Shown here in pieces: positions 36,141 to 47,879 of a stretch of DNA of 64,000 nt (position 1 is its first letter; every line of letters begins with the position of its first letter). The stretch comes from Moringa oleifera (lineage: Eukaryota; Streptophyta; Magnoliopsida; Brassicales; Moringaceae): NCBI GenBank assembly GCA_021397835.1, contig JAJFZO010000731.1, positions 434,001 through 498,000 of the forward strand, read 5' to 3'. The notes below the pieces were generated by a model. It saw only the letters and a program-made list of their open reading frames with translations. It was not told where the DNA came from and ran no database searches. Position numbers and translations under genes: made by a program.

Positions 36141-36640
36141 TTTTAAAAATGTGCATGTATGGTTTTTTTCTTGGTTATTCACCTTATCAGAACTTCCAAT
36201 GGTGTGATTGTTTCCCCATCTATGATCTACTGCTATGTGGTTCAATTAGAAGTACAATCCAAAATATACCATTCACAGGCTTCTCTGGTTTCCTCCTTTC
36301 CACTGGCCTGCTAAGTTCCATCTCTGATGTAGTATCTAACAAACATATTACAAGGTTGCTCCAAAGTTGCTTCTTTCTCAAGCTACAACATCTCCTAAAC
36401 CTAAAACTCAGCAGACATATGACAAGAAATGCAATGCCTTCAGTAGCAAAATGACAGACAATGAAGAGTAAATCTATGCCATAATATGACAAAATCAAGT
36501 AAGTTTCCAGTGAACCAAGAGCTTCATCAATTCAATTATTTCAATCCATCATGTTTTCATTTTCTAGCTAAGATAACATATTTTCAACTTGGTAACTAAT
36601 TATTACTAATGTTTATAACATTCAGAAACATTTATCTTGT
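36140..36640. other. Stretch without a recognised gene
   Basis: Overlapping open frames exist on both strands at about 36149-36498, but neither reads like a known protein. No repeat is visible. Confidence 0.35.
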
Positions 36641-39600
36641 CTTGATTTCAAGGGAAGCTCAATAGAGAAAATCAAAAGTAATATCTCTCCAGACTGCTAA
36701 CACCATAAAACACATACCCGAAGAATGCCTCAAGATTCACAGCAAGTATTTCGCCATGATTCCAAATAATACTCGGTAAAAAAATAAAAACAATTCAACT
36801 TTTATTAACTGCAAACGTTATTAAAAAGAAATGAGCAAGAGAATTTACCTGAGCCACTCATCTGCCATAGTAAACGAGACTGGGCTGCAAGGGAAAGAGG
36901 AATCCCAATTCATCCGGTGCCTATTTGAAAAGTGCTGTAAATGTCTGGAGATTTTGGAAGAGAAATAACAGGAGGGCGATCAAGAGAAGCCAAAGCCATG
37001 AAAGTGCAGCATGAAGGAGGCTTGCTAATCTGAAGTTGTTGAAGTCGGAACTGAAGCTTCTGTCCTATTCTCGATTTTGAGGGAAGTACAACACAGAGCA
37101 CAACATCGAACCAGTGGCTTGAGATCTTCCCTTGTTTTCGTGTTTCTTTCTTGATTTCAAGGGAAGCTCAATAGAGAAAATCAAAAGCAATATCTCTCCA
37201 GACTACTAACACCATAAAACACATACCCGAAGAATGCCTCAAGATATACAGCAAGTATTTTGCCATGATTCCAAATAATACTCGGTAAAGAAATAAAAAC
37301 AATTCAACTTTTATTAACTGCAAACGTTATTAAAAAGAAATGAGCAAGAGAATTTACCTGAGCCACTCATCTGCCATAGTAAACGAGATTGGGCTGCAAG
37401 GGAAAGAGGAATCCCAATTCATCCGGTGCCTATTTGAAAAGTGCTGTAAATGTCTGGAGATTTTGGAAGAGAAATAACAGGAGGGCGATCAAGAAAAGCC
37501 AAAGCCATGAAAGTGCAGCATGAAGGAGGCTTGCTAATCTGAAGTTGTTGAAGTCGGAACTGAAGCTTCTGTCCTATTCTCGATTTTGTGGGAAGTACAA
37601 CACAGAGCACAACATCGAACCAGTGGCTTGAGATCTTCCCTTGTTTTCGTGTTTCTTTCTTGATTTCAAGGGAAGCTCAATAGAGAAAATCAAAAGCAAT
37701 ATCTCTCCAGACTACTAACACCATAAAACACATACCCGAAGAATGCCTCAAGATATACAGCAAGTATTTTGCCATGATTCCAAATAATACTCGATAAAGA
37801 AATAAAAACAATTCAACTTTTATTAACTGCAAACGTTATTAAAAAGAAATGAGCAAGAGAATTTACCTGAGCCACTCATCTGCCATAGTAAACGAGACTG
37901 GGCTGCAAGGGAAAGAGGAATCCCAATTCATCCGGTGCCTATTTGAAAAGTGCTGTAAATGTCTGGAGATTTTGGAAGAGAAATAACAGGAGGGCGATCA
38001 AGAGAAGCCAAAGCCATGAAAGTGCAGCATGAAGGAGGCTTGCTAATCTGAAGTTGTTGAAGTCGGAACTGAAGCTTCTGTCCTATTCTCGATTTTGAGG
38101 GAAGTACAACACAGAGCACAACATCGAACCAGTGGCTTGAGATCTTCCCTTGTTTTCGTGTTCTTTCTTGATTTCAAGGGAAGTTCAATAGAGAAAATCA
38201 AAAGCAATATCTCTCCAGACTACTAACACCCTAAAACACATACCCGAAGAATGCCTCAAGATATACAGCAAGTATTTTACCATGATTCCAAATAATACTC
38301 GGTAAAGAAATAAAAACAATTCAACTTTTATTAACTGCAAACGTTATTAAAAAGAAATGAGCAAGAGAATTTACCTGAGCCACTCATCTGCCATAGTAAA
38401 CGAGACTGGGCTGCAAGGGAAAGAGGAATCCCAATTCATCCGGTGCCTATTTGAAAAGTGCTGTAAATGTCTGGAGATTTTGGAAGAGAAATAACAGGAG
38501 GGCGATCAAGAGAAGCCAAAGCCATGAAAGTGCAGCATGAAGGAGGCTTGCTCATCTGAAGTTGCTGAAGTCGGAACTGAAGCTTTTGTCCTATTCTTGA
38601 TTTTGTGGGAAGTACAACACAGAGCACAACATCGAACCAGTGGCTTGAGATCTTCCCTTGTTTTCGTGTTTCTTTCTTGATTTCAAGGGAAGCTCAATAG
38701 AGAAAATCAAAAGCAATATCTCTCCAGACTGCTAACACCATAAAACACATACCCGAAGAATGCCTCAAGATATACAGCAAGTATTTTGCCATGATTCCAA
38801 ATAATACTCGGTAAAGAAATAAAAACAATTCAACTTTTATTAACTGCAAACGTTATTAAAAAGAAATGAGCAAGAGAATTTACCTGAGCCACTCATCTGC
38901 CATAGTAAACGAGATTGGGCTGCAAGGGAAAGATGAATCCCAATTCATCCGGTGCCTATTTGAAAAGTGCTGTAAATGTCTGGAGATTTTGGAAAAGAAA
39001 TAACAGGAAGGCGATCAAGAGAAGCCAAAGAAATGAAAATGCAGCATGAGGGAGGCTTGCTAATTGGATGTTGCTGAAGCCGAAACTGAAACTGCTGCCC
39101 TATTCTCGATTTTGAGGGAAGTACAACACAGAGCACAATATCGAACCAATGGCTTGAGATCTCCCCTGTTTCCGTGTTTCTTTCTTGATTTCAAGGGAAG
39201 CTCAATAGAGAAAATCAAAAGCAATATCTCTCCAGACAGCTAACACTATAAAACACATACCCGAAGAATGCCTTAAGATATACAGCAAGTATTTTTCCAT
39301 GATTCCAAATAAAGCTCGATAAAGAAATAAAAACAATTCAACTTTTATTAACTGCAAACGTTATCAAAAAGAAATGAGTAAGAGAATTTACCTGAGCCAC
39401 TCATTTGCCATAGTAAACAAGATTGGGCTGCAAGGGAAAGAGGAATCCCAATTCATCCAGTGCCAATTTGAAAAGTGCTGTAAATATCTGGAGATTTTAG
39501 AAGAGAAATAACGGAAGGGCGATCAAGAGAAGCCAAAGCCATGAAAGTGCAGCATGAAGGAGGCTTGCTAATCGGACGTTGCTGAAGCCGGAACGGAAAC

Positions 39601-39696
39601 TGCTGCCCTTTTCTCGATTTTGAGGGAAGTACAACACAGAGCACAATATCGAACCGGTGGCTTGAGATCTTCCCCTGTTTTCGTGTTTCTTTCTTG
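36641..39696. repeat. 509-bp tandem array, six copies
   Basis: The unit begins at CTTGATTTCAAGGGAAGC (36641, 37150 and so on to about 39183) and repeats every 508-509 bp. Six units fill 36641-39696 almost exactly. The first four are nearly identical; the last two are more diverged. Each unit includes TACCCGAAGAATGCCT, a TTACCTGAGCCACTC motif whose minus-strand reading GAGTGGCTCAGGTAA looks like a splice donor, and one conserved minus-strand ORF of 63 codons. Confidence 0.95.
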
Positions 39697-39716
39697 ACGT
39701 GAAATTTTTCATTCAA
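36910..39716 (-). pseudogene. Array of a repeated 63-codon ORF, unrecognised
   Basis: Six ORFs lie at 36910-37101, 37419-37610, 37928-38119, 38436-38627, 38945-39136 and, with an extended N-terminus, 39453-39716. They begin MLCVVLPSKSR and contain KPPSCCTFMALASLDRPP and SPDIYSTFQIGTG before the stop. Only a few residues differ among the first four. The outermost ORF begins MNEKFHVKKETRKQ and is preceded by a CT-rich leader, so the ancestral unit may be a first exon of a minus-strand gene that was then repeated. I do not recognise the protein. Whether any copy is translated is unknown. Confidence 0.4.
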
Positions 39717-39990
39717 CCTGGTTTCTCAAGGAATAAGAGAAGATTTTGAGAGAGAGAAGGAAAGAGAGAAGCTGAGGAAGAAGGTGCACAACGATCTGAT
39801 TTTAAAAACATGCAAAAGGCATGTTGAGAAGTAAGAGAGGAAGAAGGTGCACAACGGTCTCATTTTAAAAATATGCACTTGGCATGTTTTGGGATAAATT
39901 AATATTATTATTTATTTAATTTTAGAAACATGCAAAAGGCGTGTTTTGAGAACATGCACTTGGCATGCTTTGAGATAAATTAATATTATT
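39717..39990 (-). promoter_or_regulatory. CT-rich leader-like segment, partly duplicated
   Basis: On the minus strand the sequence contains CACCTTCTTCC, CTCTCTCTC and ATTCCTTGAGAAACC, the same ingredients as the promoter-like unit at 36.0 kb. A piece with GAAGAAGGTGCACAACG is repeated at about 39779 and 39843. It precedes the outermost ORF of the 509-bp array. Confidence 0.45.
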
Positions 39991-42559
39991 AATAATATTA
40001 TTATTATTTTATTATTATTTTTAAAAATTAAGATAAATTTTGATTTTAAAATATAAAATTTTAAAATATTTAATTTAATTGAAAATATTTAAAATCTAAA
40101 ACTTTAAAATTATTTAGAAATAAAAATTCGAAACTTAATAGCATAAGTGAAAATTAAAAGCTATAAATATATTTAAAAAATTTTGATTTATGTTGATGTA
40201 TTTCCAAAAAAAAAAACCATAAAAATATAATAACTCAGAAATATAAATAAAAAATTTAAAATACCTAATACAATGGATAAATTTCAAAGAAAAATATAAA
40301 ACACAATAAAAAATTAAATAAAAATTTAAAAATAAAATAGAAATTTAAAACTATCTGATCAACACAATAAAAACTAAAAATGTTGAAAAAACTAAAAAAC
40401 TCAAAAAAATTAAAAGAAAAAATTCAATAAGTTAAAAAATCAATGTTAAATTTTATAAAATCTAGAAAATAAAAAAATAATAAATCGTATACTTAGATAG
40501 TATGAATTTTGTTTTGATGATTTAAGTAGATGCTTAAATGATTTTAGACCTATTAAGCAACAAACACTCCTCCAAGAATCTCTTAAAAAAGAAAAAGTTA
40601 TGAACGTATCTTTAAAAAAAAAATTAACCATTATAATTTCATGATTAATGCATGTTAAATAATTGTCTACAAAATTATTTATAATTTTTTTTATTACATA
40701 ACAAAATATTCAAAAAAAAGTTATTAAAAATATATATAGTAAAAAAAGTGAAAGAAACTAAAAATACTTAACAAAATAAAAAATTAAAAATTAAAAAAAT
40801 TCAAAGTAACTAAAATAAAATAATAATAAGAGGCAATAGTAAAGCAAAAACATAAATTTTATTTAAAACAAAATTTATCCAAGAAAATCAAGAAAATACA
40901 TATAATAAAAGGCAATAGTAAAGCAAAAACATAAATTTTGTTGAAAAAAGAGCAAAAAATATAATATAATATAAAAATAAAAAACTATATATCAAAGAAA
41001 ATCATAAAAAAGAAAATTTTCAAAAAAAATAAAAAATTAAAATTAAAATGTAATAAAATAAAACAAATTCATAGAAACTAAAACATAAATGAAAAAAGAA
41101 AAAACATAAAATATTAGAAAATTTAAAAAATAAAAAATTGAGAAAAATATTGTAAAATAATTTAAAATAATTCAAGAATGATAAAAATATTCTACAAAAA
41201 AAAAAACAATTTTGATTTGGATTTGTCTTTTAAAGAAATATGTAACAAAAATATGATAAATCAAACCATAAAAAAATAAAAATACAACAAAACATAAAAA
41301 TATCTAAAATCAATGAATAAAATTCAAAAGTCTGATAAAAAATAAGAAAAATTTAAAAATCAAAGAAATTAACAAAATTGCAATCACTCAGTAAGGTCTA
41401 AAATTTGTAATTTTGCTAAATTAAAATAAAAATAAAAATAAACCAAAAAATCGTAAAAATATAAAAAAATTTTGAAAATTAAAAATTATAAAAATTTTAA
41501 AAAATACAAGGAATAAAATAAAAACAAATGAAAGAACTGAAAAACCAAATAAACTATAAAAAAACCAAGAAAAATAAAGTTACTAAAAGAAAATAAGCGA
41601 ATAAAACTAAAAATATGCAATAAAATAAAAAATAAATATAAAAATTATTAAGAAATCAAAGTAACCAAAATAAAATACGAATAAAAGATAAAAGATATCC
41701 CAAAAAATAAAAACAAGAGAATACGTATATCTTATCAAAAAAAGATAATAGTAAAGAAATAAACTCTTTGCAAAGCAATAAAACAGATTTTGATAGAAAA
41801 GATATTTAAAAAAAATAAAATATTAAATTTAAAAGAAAATATATCAAGAAAAATCATTAAAAATAAAAAAATTAATTAAAATAAAAATAAAAAATGTAAT
41901 AAAATCAAAAAAATTTCAAAGAAAGTAAAAAAAGCTAAAAAAAACACAAAAGATTAGAAAACTTAAAAAATAAAAAATAAAAAATAAAAAAAAATAATTT
42001 ATAATATTTAAATAATTCAAGAATCATAAAATATTTTATAGAAAAATAGAAATAATTTTAATTTACATTGATCTTTTAAAGAAAAATATAATAAAAATAC
42101 AACAAATCAAACAATAAAAAAATATAAATACAACAAATATATAAAATTTATCTAAGTAATAAATAAAAGTATGTAAAAAATAAAATAAAATTCAAAATTA
42201 GTTAAATAAAAAATAAAACTAACAAAAAGTAAAAACAAAATAAACTAATAAAATTATGACCACTTAGAGAGATCTAATATTTGTTATTATATTGTATTAA
42301 AATAGTTAAAGATGACAAAATTCAAAAACAAATTTAAATTTGAAGAAATCATAAACAAGATGAAGAATAAAAGCAAATAAGAATTAAAAACCAAATAAAA
42401 TAAAAAATATAAAAAAATGAAGTTATTGAAAAAATAAGTGCTAGAAAATAAAAAATAATTATGAGAACTTTTTCTAAAAAAACCAAAAGTAATTAAAAGA
42501 AAATAGAAAAAAATAGAGTAAATGAAGATTAAACAAAGCCAAGACAATACATTCATACA

Positions 42560-42604
<45 letters not shown>

Positions 42605-43650
42605 GGGCAATAGTAAAGAAACTAAACTCTTTGCAAAGTAAGAAAATAATTTTTTGTTGACAAATAAAATAGTAAAAATAAAATGAAACAAAATATAAAA
42701 ATATTTCAAAAAATATTAATAAATCAAATAAAATAAGAATATAAAAAATATTATAAAATACAAAAAATCAAAGAAAATAATTAAAAATAAAAAATATTAA
42801 CAAACTTAAAAATAAAAATGAGAATAAAATAATATAAAACAATTTAAAACAAGTAAAGAATCATAAAATATTCCATAAAAGAATTAAAAATTTTTGATTT
42901 ATAATGATCTTTTAAAGGAAAATATAAAAAAGACAAAATAAATTAAACAGTAAAAAATAAAAATACAACAAAAAGTGAAAAAATACAAAAATATTAAAAA
43001 TATGAAATTTTTAATAAAATTCAAAAAAATCAAAAAATAAAAATGTAAAAAGTAAATAAAATTTAAACCAAATAAGCTAACAAAATTGCAACCAATGAGG
43101 TTTAATATTTATTATTTTGTTGAATTAAAATAAATAAAAATATAAAAAAATTTTACAAATTTTAAAAATAAAATGAAAGTAAACAAAAAATCTTTAAAAA
43201 CCAAATAACCAAAAAATCACTAAAATAAAATAATAAAATAAAATATCAAAAATATTAAAAATATCAAAAAATAAAATCAAAAAAATCAAAAAAATTAAAA
43301 ATAATTGAAAAACACGGAAGATTTAAAAACTTAAACAATAAGAAATGAAAAAACAAACTAACGTAAAATAATTTAAAACAATTCAAGAATCATAAAATAT
43401 TCTATAAAAATAATTTAAAATTATATTTGCATTGATCTTTTAATGAAAAATGTAATAAAAATAAAATAAATCAAATAGTAAAAAAAAGTTCAACAAAAAT
43501 ATAGAAGTATCTAAAATAAATAAATAAATAAATAATATATAAAAATAAAATATAAATAGTAACAAAAGCTAAAACTCAAATAAATTAACAAAATAGCAAC
43601 CACATGGTGAAGTCTAATATTTGAAATTTTACTAAATTAAAATATAAAAA
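39990..43650. repeat. A-rich tandem repeat block, copy 1
   Basis: The sequence is mostly A with T and few G or C. Landmarks recur: TTCAAGAATCATAAAATATT with TTGATCTTTTAAAG near 41170, 42010, 42850 and 43380, and ACCACTTAG-type sequence followed by TCTAATATTTG near 41380, 42260, 43090 and 43600. The implied unit is about 0.5-0.85 kb and diverged. An AAACTCTTTGCAAAG motif also recurs. Long open frames on either strand are artefacts of the composition. Confidence 0.75.
42562..42602. repeat. (TA)n microsatellite
   Basis: A near-perfect alternating TA run of about 40 bp inside the A-rich block. Confidence 0.95.
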
Positions 43651-43869
43651 AAAGTTAGGGATAACCCCTTCGTGGAACTGAATTTTATAATTTCTTGAAA
43701 AGAACTTTCTTGAAGTTTTGATAGATCTTTAATAGGTCATGATACTAGTTGTTCAATATAACTTCTATTGTAATCTTCTATAAACTGAATTCTGACTTCT
43801 TTTGATTATTGTAAAGCAAATAATAAGTGATTTTCAAAAAAAAAAAAAAAAGAAGCTTAGATTAATCAG

Positions 43870-44290
43870 TATCTTGAATCCAACTTCACATATACATCAA
43901 GAATAAATCTTGCACAAGACATTAGTAGCTAAAGACACTTAATCTTCCTATACAATTGATGGAACTCTCTCATAAAGACCCAAAAAATTTCATCAATTAT
44001 AGGGCTATAATTCTTCAATTACAATCAAAGGTTAATACTTCTTAAAAGACTCAATCAATGAGGGTATAAAACTTTCAGTAGCAGCAAAAAGGCTAGAAAA
44101 TATAGAGGCTTTATATACTGCCTCTTCTACTAACAGGCTAACAAATTTTACGACTTGTGCAGTAAACTTATAACTTGGATGATACTTATTCACCTTCCAT
44201 GTTTTTAATGATTGAGTTATTAGATCCAGAGGCGATACCATGAGAAGTCTTTGCTATCATTTTTTGATGGATCATCTTCTTCTTTAACAA
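43870..44290 (-). mobile_element. Copia LTR remnant (3' of RNase H)
   Basis: On the minus strand, the purine-rich AAGAGGGAGT (a polypurine-tract candidate) is followed by TGTTAAAGAAGAAGATG, the LTR start. The segment matches 17940-18281 through GATTCAAGATA. A 69-codon ORF inside it (44241-44032) has a partner in the other copy with many breaks, so it is LTR sequence and not a gene. Confidence 0.6.
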
Positions 44291-44389
44291 ACTCCCTCTT
44301 AATCTAGAGTGCATGTTTAATCTTTGATTCATTCTGCATCATCCAATGCCAACCCCAATAATCTTCTAACACTTTATGTAGTCTTCTAA

Positions 44390-44810
44390 AAGAAACAGGT
44401 TTTATGGCCATATCAAAAGGGGTTATTGTCAGTGACAACCTTTTCTAGTATTGAGTCCTTATTCTACTTTCTCTCTTTTAACATGATACTTCTCACTAAG
44501 GTGTTTCATGCATTCATGATAGGTTGGATTCTTGCAGAGATGGATTGCAGATTGGCTATCTGAAAACACAGGAATGGGATCTCTATAGAACTATAATTCC
44601 CTGAGCAGCCCAAACAACCAGGTAGCTTCTTTAAAACCTTCTATAATTGCTATGTACTCTGCCTCAGTGCTGGATAAAGCAACAATAGCTTGAAATTAAG
44701 CTTTGTAGCTCACACAACATTCTTTAAATGTTAAAATATAAGCATGAAGAGATCTTCTTTGCCTTCATCTCTTGCAAAATTAGAGTTTACATAACCCTTT
44801 GATCCTTTAG
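44390..44810 (-). pseudogene. Ty1/copia RNase H remnant
   Basis: On the minus strand it reads KGYVNSNFARDE, then QAIVALSSTEAEYIA, GFKEATWLFGLLREL, a stop, then DPIPVFSDSQSAIHLC and NPTYHE. These are hallmark copia RNase H motifs, including the STEAEY and DSQSAIHL active-site segments. Reverse transcriptase is absent upstream: the duplicated zinc-finger block abuts at 44820. An in-frame TAG after LLREL and an early stop show that it is dead. Confidence 0.88.
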
Positions 44811-44819
44811 TGAATTAAA

Positions 44820-45250
44820 TTTTTTATGTTAGCTTTTTGAATTTGAATGAAGATTCAATTAGAGAAAGTTTTAGTAGGTGAAAAACCCTCATTTAGTTTG
44901 GTTTGACACTAGGACTTAAAGCTGCTAAACTCCATGGTTAACTACGATGCCCACTCATATCAAAGGGAAAAAAACAACAAGTGTCTATGATAGTTACTTA
45001 TGGCAAATCATATCTTGTTCATCATCTCACTTGTACATTTCCTATGACTCCATTTAGCTAAACTGTTAAAATCTATTACCAATCAGCAAGAGTTGTAGGA
45101 ACAGAAGTAATGCATAACGATGGTAGGCCAAAATATCATTATCAACATAACTTGTTCGCAGAGCAACTAAGGAATCATACATAAGTAGCAACATCTTATA
45201 GAAGGGTTTAACTAAAGCATCAAATACAAGATTTTAGAAGAGCTTAAATA
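44820..45250. repeat. Left part of duplicated block (copy 2)
   Basis: Counterpart of 35060-35515 with many substitutions. It joins directly to the copia RNase H remnant on its left, which marks one end of this block. Confidence 0.72.
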
Positions 45251-45254
45251 AGAA

Positions 45255-45570
45255 GGCGTACCACACTAAAGTTGATGTGAAGTGCACATATGGTATGGAT
45301 AAAAGCATTACCTTTCATTGTACTACTTCTGATTGATTTATTAATGTAGCAAATGTTGTTAAGCTGCTTTTATCTGCAGGCACTAATCTAAACTACATTA
45401 ATGCCAATGGTTATCATCCTTTGATGCTATCTTTGATCATCCAAAGCCCTAAAGCATGAGAATTTCTCTCAGAGTGCTTATGCTTGGTCTATAAGCCAAA
45501 GGAAACTAAGGGTGTGCATTAAAAGCTCAAATTTTAGCTCACCTGTTCTTTCTTCCTCATCAGAGCAAGG
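45255..45570 (+). pseudogene. CCCH zinc-finger/ankyrin protein pseudogene, copy 2
   Basis: Second copy of the 35.5-kb fragment, more decayed. The ankyrin region survives as a KLLLSAGTNLN and NGYHP-like stretch with a frameshift right after. The start of the serine-rich linker (SSNSGSPILSS in copy 1) is recognisable. The part corresponding to the EERVPN motif of copy 1 is missing and the sequence goes straight into the 165-bp promoter-like repeats. Confidence 0.7.
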
Positions 45571-45589
45571 GATGTGAGAAAGAGTATGA

Positions 45590-47820
45590 GGGGAGGAAGA
45601 ATGAACTAAATACATGAGTATGATTCTTTAAATAGCTGCCTCACAGTTTAATTTTGGAAGCCCGCAAGAGGTGTATTTCTATTTACTTATTTCTTCTTGA
45701 ATTCTCATGAAATTGAAGATGATTTTGAGAGAGAGAGAGAAAGAGGGAGAGGGAAAGCAGCAGAGAATGGAGAAAGTGCAGAATACATGAGCACTATTCT
45801 TTAAATAGCTGCCTACTGGTTTAATTTTGAAAGCATGTAGGTGACATATTTCTATTTCCTTATTTCTTCTTGAATTCTCAAGGAATCGAACAAGATTTGG
45901 AGAGAGAGGAGTAGAGGAGGAAAAAAGAGCAGAATCCATGAATGTTGTTCTTTAAATAGCTACCTGATGGTCTAATTTTGAAAGCATGCAAGAGGTGTAT
46001 TTTTGTTTCTCTATTCCTTTTTGAATTCTCCAAGAGCCAAAGAGGATTTCAACAATAAGAGGGGGAGAGAGCAGCAGAAGAGGAAGAAGGTGCAACATAT
46101 CTGAGTGTTATTCTTTGAATAACTACCTAATGGTTTAATTTTGAAAGCATGCAAGAGACGTATTTTCATTTTCCTATTTCCTCTAGAATTTTTCAAGAAT
46201 TAAAGGTGATTTTTGTGAGAGAGAGAGAGAGAGAGACAGATAGGGGGAGAGAGAGTAGTAAAGAAAAAAAAAGTGCAAAATACATAAGTGCTAGTTTTTA
46301 AATAGCTACCCAATGATTTTAATGTTAAAAGCATGCAAGAGACATGCTTTCTTCTTGAATTCTCAAAGAATTGGCAAGGATTTTAAGAGAGAGAAAGGAG
46401 AAAAGAGAGAGCAGCAGAGGAGGAAGAAGGTGCGAAATCCGTTAATGCTATTATTTAAATAGTGGCTTGATGGTTTAATTTTGAAAATATGCAAGAGGTA
46501 AGTTTCTATTTTCCCATTTCTTATTGAATTTCTAAGGAATCAAAAAAGATTTTGAGAGAGAGAGTTGGGAGAGAGAGCAAACATATGAGGAAAAAGATAT
46601 AGAATACGCAAGTGTTATTCTTTAAATAGCCACCCAATGGTTTTATTTTGAAAGCATATAAGAGGCACATTTTTGTTTCCTTATTTCTTCTTAAATTTTT
46701 CAAGAACAAAGGTCATTTTAAGGGAGAGAGGGGGGAGAGAAACTAGTAAAGGAAGAAGATGCAAAATATGTGAGTGTTATTCTTCAAATAGCTACCTAAC
46801 GGTTTAATTTTGAAAGCATGCAAGAAGTAAGTTTCTGTTTCACTGTTTCTTCTTGAAATCTCTAGGTATAAAAAAGGATTTTGAGAGAGATGAGGGGTGA
46901 GAGAGCATTAAAGGAGGAAGAAGGAGAAGCATACATGAGTGCTATTTTTCAAATAGTTGTACAACGAATTAATTTTGAAGGCATGCAAGAGACATCGTTC
47001 TATTTCCCTATTTCTTCTTGAATTTTAAAGGAATTAAACATGATTTTACAAGAAAGAGAGGGAAAGAGAGAGTCGCAATGGAAGAAGGTGCAGAATAAGT
47101 GAGTGTTATTCTTTACATTACTACTTAATGGTTTAATTTTGAAAGCACACAAGAGGCATATTCTTGTTTACCTATTTCTTCTTGAATTCTCATGGAATCA
47201 AAGATGATTTTGAGAGAGAGAGAGAGGGAGAGGGAAAGCAGTAAAAGAGGAAGAAGGTGTAGAATGCGTAAGTGTTATTCTTTAAATAGTTGTTTGATGG
47301 TTTAATTTTGAAAGTATGCAAGAGATTTATTTTTGTTTTTCTATTTCTTCTTGAATTCTCAAGGAACTATAAAGGATTTAGAGGGGGGAGGGGAGAGAAA
47401 GAGCAGTAGAGGAGGAAGAAGGTGTAGAATATATGAGTTCTATTCTTTAAATCGCTGCCCAACGATTTACTTTTGAAAGCATGCAAGAGGTATATTTCTG
47501 TTTTCCCATTTCTTCTTCAATTTTCAAAGAATTAAATAGGATTTTGAAGGAGAGGGAGGTGGAGAGAGAGCAGTAGCAAAAAAGGAAGAAGGTGCAGAAT
47601 ACGTGAGTGCTATTCTTTAAATACTTGCACAATGGTTTTATTTTGAAAGCATGCAAGAAGTGTGTTTCTATTTTCTTATTTTTTCCTGAATTCTCAAGTA
47701 ATCAATGAGGATTTTGAGAGAGAAAAGGGGGGAGAGAGAGAGTAACAAAAGAGGAAAAAAGTGCTAAACACGTGAGTGCTATTCTTTACGTAGTTGCTCA
47801 ACAGTTTAATTTTCAAGTAA
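45590..47820 (-). repeat. Promoter-like minisatellite, about 14 units of about 165 bp
   Basis: On the minus strand each unit reads: AAACCATTGGGCAG-like, a TATTTAAAG box, AATAGCACTCATGTATTCTGCAC, a CTTCTTCCTCC and CTCTCTCTC tract, AAAATCCTTTTTGATTCCTTG, then AAGAAGAAATAGG and GCATGCTTTCAAAATTA. The box recurs near 45625, 45800, 45950, 46115, 46298, 46455, 46620, 46783, 46950, 47111, 47281, 47447, 47612 and 47788. Units are about 75-85% similar, so the array is older than the 509-bp array. Because 165 is divisible by three, similar peptides appear in several short ORFs; these are not genes. Confidence 0.88.
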
Positions 47821-47879
47821 TCTGATAATCATTTTCGTTGGATGTCATTATTGTTCATTTCCTTTCATGCATACTCTTT

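Noticed and set aside
36149..36498. Overlapping ORFs of about 100 codons on both strands
   Set aside because: Neither shows a known motif or splice context. I could not decide between strands and do not call a gene.
42287..42709. A 140-codon hydrophobic minus-strand ORF as a membrane protein
   Set aside because: It is made of T-rich codons and a (TA)n run inside A-rich repeats; no conserved motif.
44032..44241. A 69-codon minus-strand ORF (starting MVSPLDLITQS) as a possible gene
   Set aside because: The same sequence lies before gag in the copia remnant at 18 kb with many breaks, and here after RNase H. It is best explained as LTR sequence.
45679..47656. Repeated short minus-strand ORFs containing HAFKIKPLG
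   Set aside because: They follow from a 165-bp (3 x 55 codon) minisatellite unit with a promoter-like sequence. Frames break often and the peptide is not recognisable.
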